A stretch of 8,082 nucleotides of DNA from Planctomycetes bacterium GWF2_50_10 (GTDB taxonomy: Bacteria > Planctomycetota > Phycisphaerae > Sedimentisphaerales > GWF2-50-10). The stretch is from positions 1 to 8,082 of the forward strand of contig MHYB01000017.1 in assembly GCA_001824635.1 (NCBI GenBank), written 5' to 3'. Positions within the stretch are counted from its first letter, which is position 1. Every line of letters begins with the position of its first letter. A program made the translations under genes and the position numbers. Shown piece by piece: positions 6,544 through 8,082 of the stretch. A model generated the notes under the pieces. It was not told the origin of the DNA, searched no databases, and saw only the letters and a list, made by a program, of their open reading frames with translations.

Positions 6544-7952
6544 CCGCAAAAACTCATAACACAATCGACCATGTAGTCCGATCACTTCTTTGTACCGGGT
6601 GCGGGGCCTGTGCCGGTATATGCAGATATAATGCGATTACTATCCGGGAAAACTGCCGTGGATTGCTTACTCCTGTAATAAACTCTAAATTGTGCATCGG
6701 ATGCGGTTTCTGCTTTCGTGTATGTCCGGGCCAGGGATTTGATTTTCCTGCTGTGACGAAACAACTTTTTGGAGGATATCCCGCCCATCCTGAGATAGGC
6801 AATTTTCTGAGTATCCATTCTGGTTATGCTGTTAAAAATGAAATTCGAAAACAATGCCAAAGCGGTGGGATCGTATCAGCGGTTTTGATACATGCACTTG
6901 AAAACCGCATCATCGATGGGGCAGTTGTAAGCAGGTGGAATCGTGAAGATCCGTTGAATACCGAAGTCTTCATAGCCAGGAATAAGGATGAAATTCTGTC
7001 GGCATCCGGGTCAAAGTACAGCCCTGTGCCCACAGCCCAGATCATAGGCACACTAAAGAATACGCCCGGACGATTCGCGTTTGTGGGAGTTTCCTGCCAG
7101 GTACATGCAATTCGCAATGCTCATCAAATGATGCCCGAACTCTCGCAAAAAATAGTTTTCATCATTGGACTTTTTTGCCAAGGCACAATGAGCCACAAAT
7201 ATCTACATTATGCTTTAGCCAAGGCTGGCATATGTGCACAGGACGTACAGCGGTTTGCTTACCGAGCCAAGGAATGGCGGGGCTGGCCTGGCGACATTCG
7301 TATTGTCGGCAAATCGGGTAACATTGAACACATGCCATCTTCTGACCGCATGTGTGCCAAACCCTATTTTACCCCGTGGCGTTGCAACCTGTGCATTGAT
7401 AAATTAAATGAGTTCGCCGATTTTTCGGTTGGCGATTGCCGAAATCCGCTACAATATGGAAGTAAATCTCTAAAGGAAGTGAATTTTAAAGGGCATCCGG
7501 GAATATCGGACATCATTGTTCGTACGAAAGCTGGCGAGGGCGTAATTAAAATGTGTCTTGATGCCGGTGTTATCGAACTGAAGGACAGTTCATGGCAAGA
7601 CCTGTTGGTATCTGCGCAACCATCCAGGAAAAAGCTGGAATTCACCTATTTTGCAGCCTTGGCACGCATACTGCATATTGGTGTGCCATCGTTTAATATA
7701 AGGTATATACCTAAAAATAAAATCCTGAACAAGAAACTCACGCGTTATAGTTCAATTACTATTGTAATATTATTTCATTACTGGCTAATCGAAATTATTT
7801 CTGGGACAACAATGTATGTCTTTGCAATCAAGTCGATCCCGATTAAAATACTCGCATGGCTAAATCGTGTCCGCGAAAAAGGCTTAGCAAGCAAAAATTG
7901 CGGGCCAGAAGAATTGATAGTTTGCAGGGATGATGAAGATGACATCTGTTAA
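6540..7952 (+). CDS. FrhB-type protein (F420 hydrogenase/dehydrogenase beta-like) with 2x[4Fe-4S] ferredoxin domain
   Basis: The N-terminus is a two-cluster ferredoxin domain: Cys18, 21, 24, 28 (CTGCGACAGIC) and Cys52, 55, 58, 62 (CIGCGFCFRVCP). The FrhB-like N and C domains (PF04422/PF04432) follow, with QSGGIVSAVLIHALENRIID (107-126), ASGSKYSPVPT (155-165), FVGVSCQVHAIRN (181-193), GLFCQG (210-215) and CNLCIDKLNEFADFSVGDC (282-300), whose cysteines resemble the family's extra cluster site. Archaeal FrhB carries flavin and reduces F420. Bacterial homologues in polysaccharide clusters, often beside pyruvyl transferase-like genes, have no settled reaction, so a flavin-linked redox step on a sugar is an inference. 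The 470-residue protein ends in an unusual hydrophobic stretch (about 404-431) with a basic tail, suggesting membrane contact; the DNA there is very AT-rich. The start overlaps the previous stop in ATGA, and the 3' end overlaps the next gene. It is almost certainly not a hydrogenase subunit here, since no hydrogenase genes are nearby. Confidence 0.88.
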   Translation: MTAKTHNTIDHVVRSLLCTGCGACAGICRYNAITIRENCRGLLTPVINSKLCIGCGFCFRVCPGQGFDFPAVTKQLFGGYPAHPEIGNFLSIHSGYAVKNEIRKQCQSGGIVSAVLIHALENRIIDGAVVSRWNREDPLNTEVFIARNKDEILSASGSKYSPVPTAQIIGTLKNTPGRFAFVGVSCQVHAIRNAHQMMPELSQKIVFIIGLFCQGTMSHKYLHYALAKAGICAQDVQRFAYRAKEWRGWPGDIRIVGKSGNIEHMPSSDRMCAKPYFTPWRCNLCIDKLNEFADFSVGDCRNPLQYGSKSLKEVNFKGHPGISDIIVRTKAGEGVIKMCLDAGVIELKDSSWQDLLVSAQPSRKKLEFTYFAALARILHIGVPSFNIRYIPKNKILNKKLTRYSSITIVILFHYWLIEIISGTTMYVFAIKSIPIKILAWLNRVREKGLASKNCGPEELIVCRDDEDDIC

Positions 7953-8082
7953 GAACGAAATTTTAATTTCAGTGATAATCCCTGTTTTTCAATCTCCAAT
8001 GGGTTTAATTGATACTGTCGAAAGTGCTGTTGCACAAAAGACGTCGTGTGCTTATGAGATAATAGTAGTGGATAACGGCTCG
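7939..8082 (+). CDS. Family 2 glycosyltransferase, N-terminal part (runs off the window)
   Basis: Only 48 codons are present, but they show the GT-A entry of family 2 enzymes: a beta-strand ISVIIPVFQSP (10-20), a helix with DTVESAVAQ (25-33), then YEIIVVDNGS (39-48), where Asp45 begins the UDP-sugar-binding region. Such enzymes add sugars from nucleotide sugars in the cytoplasm. Three in-frame ATGs are possible at 7930, 7933 and 7939. I chose 7939 because AGGGA (7926-7930) sits eight bases before it, whereas it abuts or overlaps the other two. The gene overlaps the FrhB-type gene by 14 bases, so it is the sixth gene of the same operon. Donor and acceptor cannot be predicted from this fragment. 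Confidence 0.85.
   Translation, partial: MTSVKNEILISVIIPVFQSPMGLIDTVESAVAQKTSCAYEIIVVDNGS

Noticed and set aside
6554..6860. Two leftward open frames over the ferredoxin region of the FrhB-type gene
   Set aside because: Both are complementary shadows of the cysteine-rich coding sequence and overlap each other, which is not how real genes would be arranged here.
6540..7952. Reading the FrhB-type gene as a true F420-reducing hydrogenase beta subunit
   Set aside because: No hydrogenase large or small subunit, maturation gene or F420-related gene is nearby, and the operon is plainly for polysaccharide synthesis.

Overview
The window shows a stand-alone regulatory gene at the left edge, read leftward, and the start of a long surface-polysaccharide operon read rightward. 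I see no rRNA, tRNA, CRISPR array or recognisable insertion sequence. The organism looks like a Gram-negative-type bacterium of moderate GC. The left end is near 57% GC over the first 60 bases, and a patch near the right end drops to about 28%. Starts with a purine-rich Shine-Dalgarno sequence, ATA-rich isoleucine codons, a Rex repressor and an FrhB-type iron-sulfur protein point to an anaerobic or facultative lifestyle. A planctomycete (Phycisphaerae) or a similar lineage would fit, but this is a weak guess with no marker gene to settle it.

Left region (10-874): rex, the NADH/NAD+-sensing repressor, lies on the minus strand. Its promoter is unusually easy to read: TTGACT, 17 bases, then TATACT with an extended -10 TG. 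A Rex-type operator (TGTG-N8-CACA, 645-660) sits just after the predicted transcription start, which suggests autorepression. The 241-base divergent intergenic region also holds a weaker candidate promoter for the rightward operon, short TTTGGAT-type repeats and a lone TTGTGAA half-site.

Right region (875-8082): six genes in one direction with gaps of 15 and 9 bases, then two ATGA overlaps, then a 14-base overlap. In order they are a WcaJ-type polyprenyl-phosphate sugar-1-phosphate transferase that primes synthesis, a GT-C membrane glycosyltransferase of the family 39/ArnT type, a Wzx-type oligosaccharide flippase, a polysaccharide pyruvyl transferase-family protein, an FrhB-type protein with two [4Fe-4S] clusters, and the first 48 codons of a family 2 glycosyltransferase. 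Together they fit a lipid-linked exopolysaccharide or capsule pathway: the repeat unit is started on undecaprenyl phosphate, extended by cytoplasmic glycosyltransferases, flipped, and decorated. No Wzy polymerase, Wzz chain-length protein or Wza exporter appears in the window. They may lie to the right.

The points most worth a second look are a perfect 28-base palindrome inside the GT-C gene (3034-3061), the tightly coupled pyruvyl transferase/FrhB pair with an odd hydrophobic, AT-rich tail on FrhB, and the Rex operator/promoter layout beside a polysaccharide operon that encodes a redox protein.
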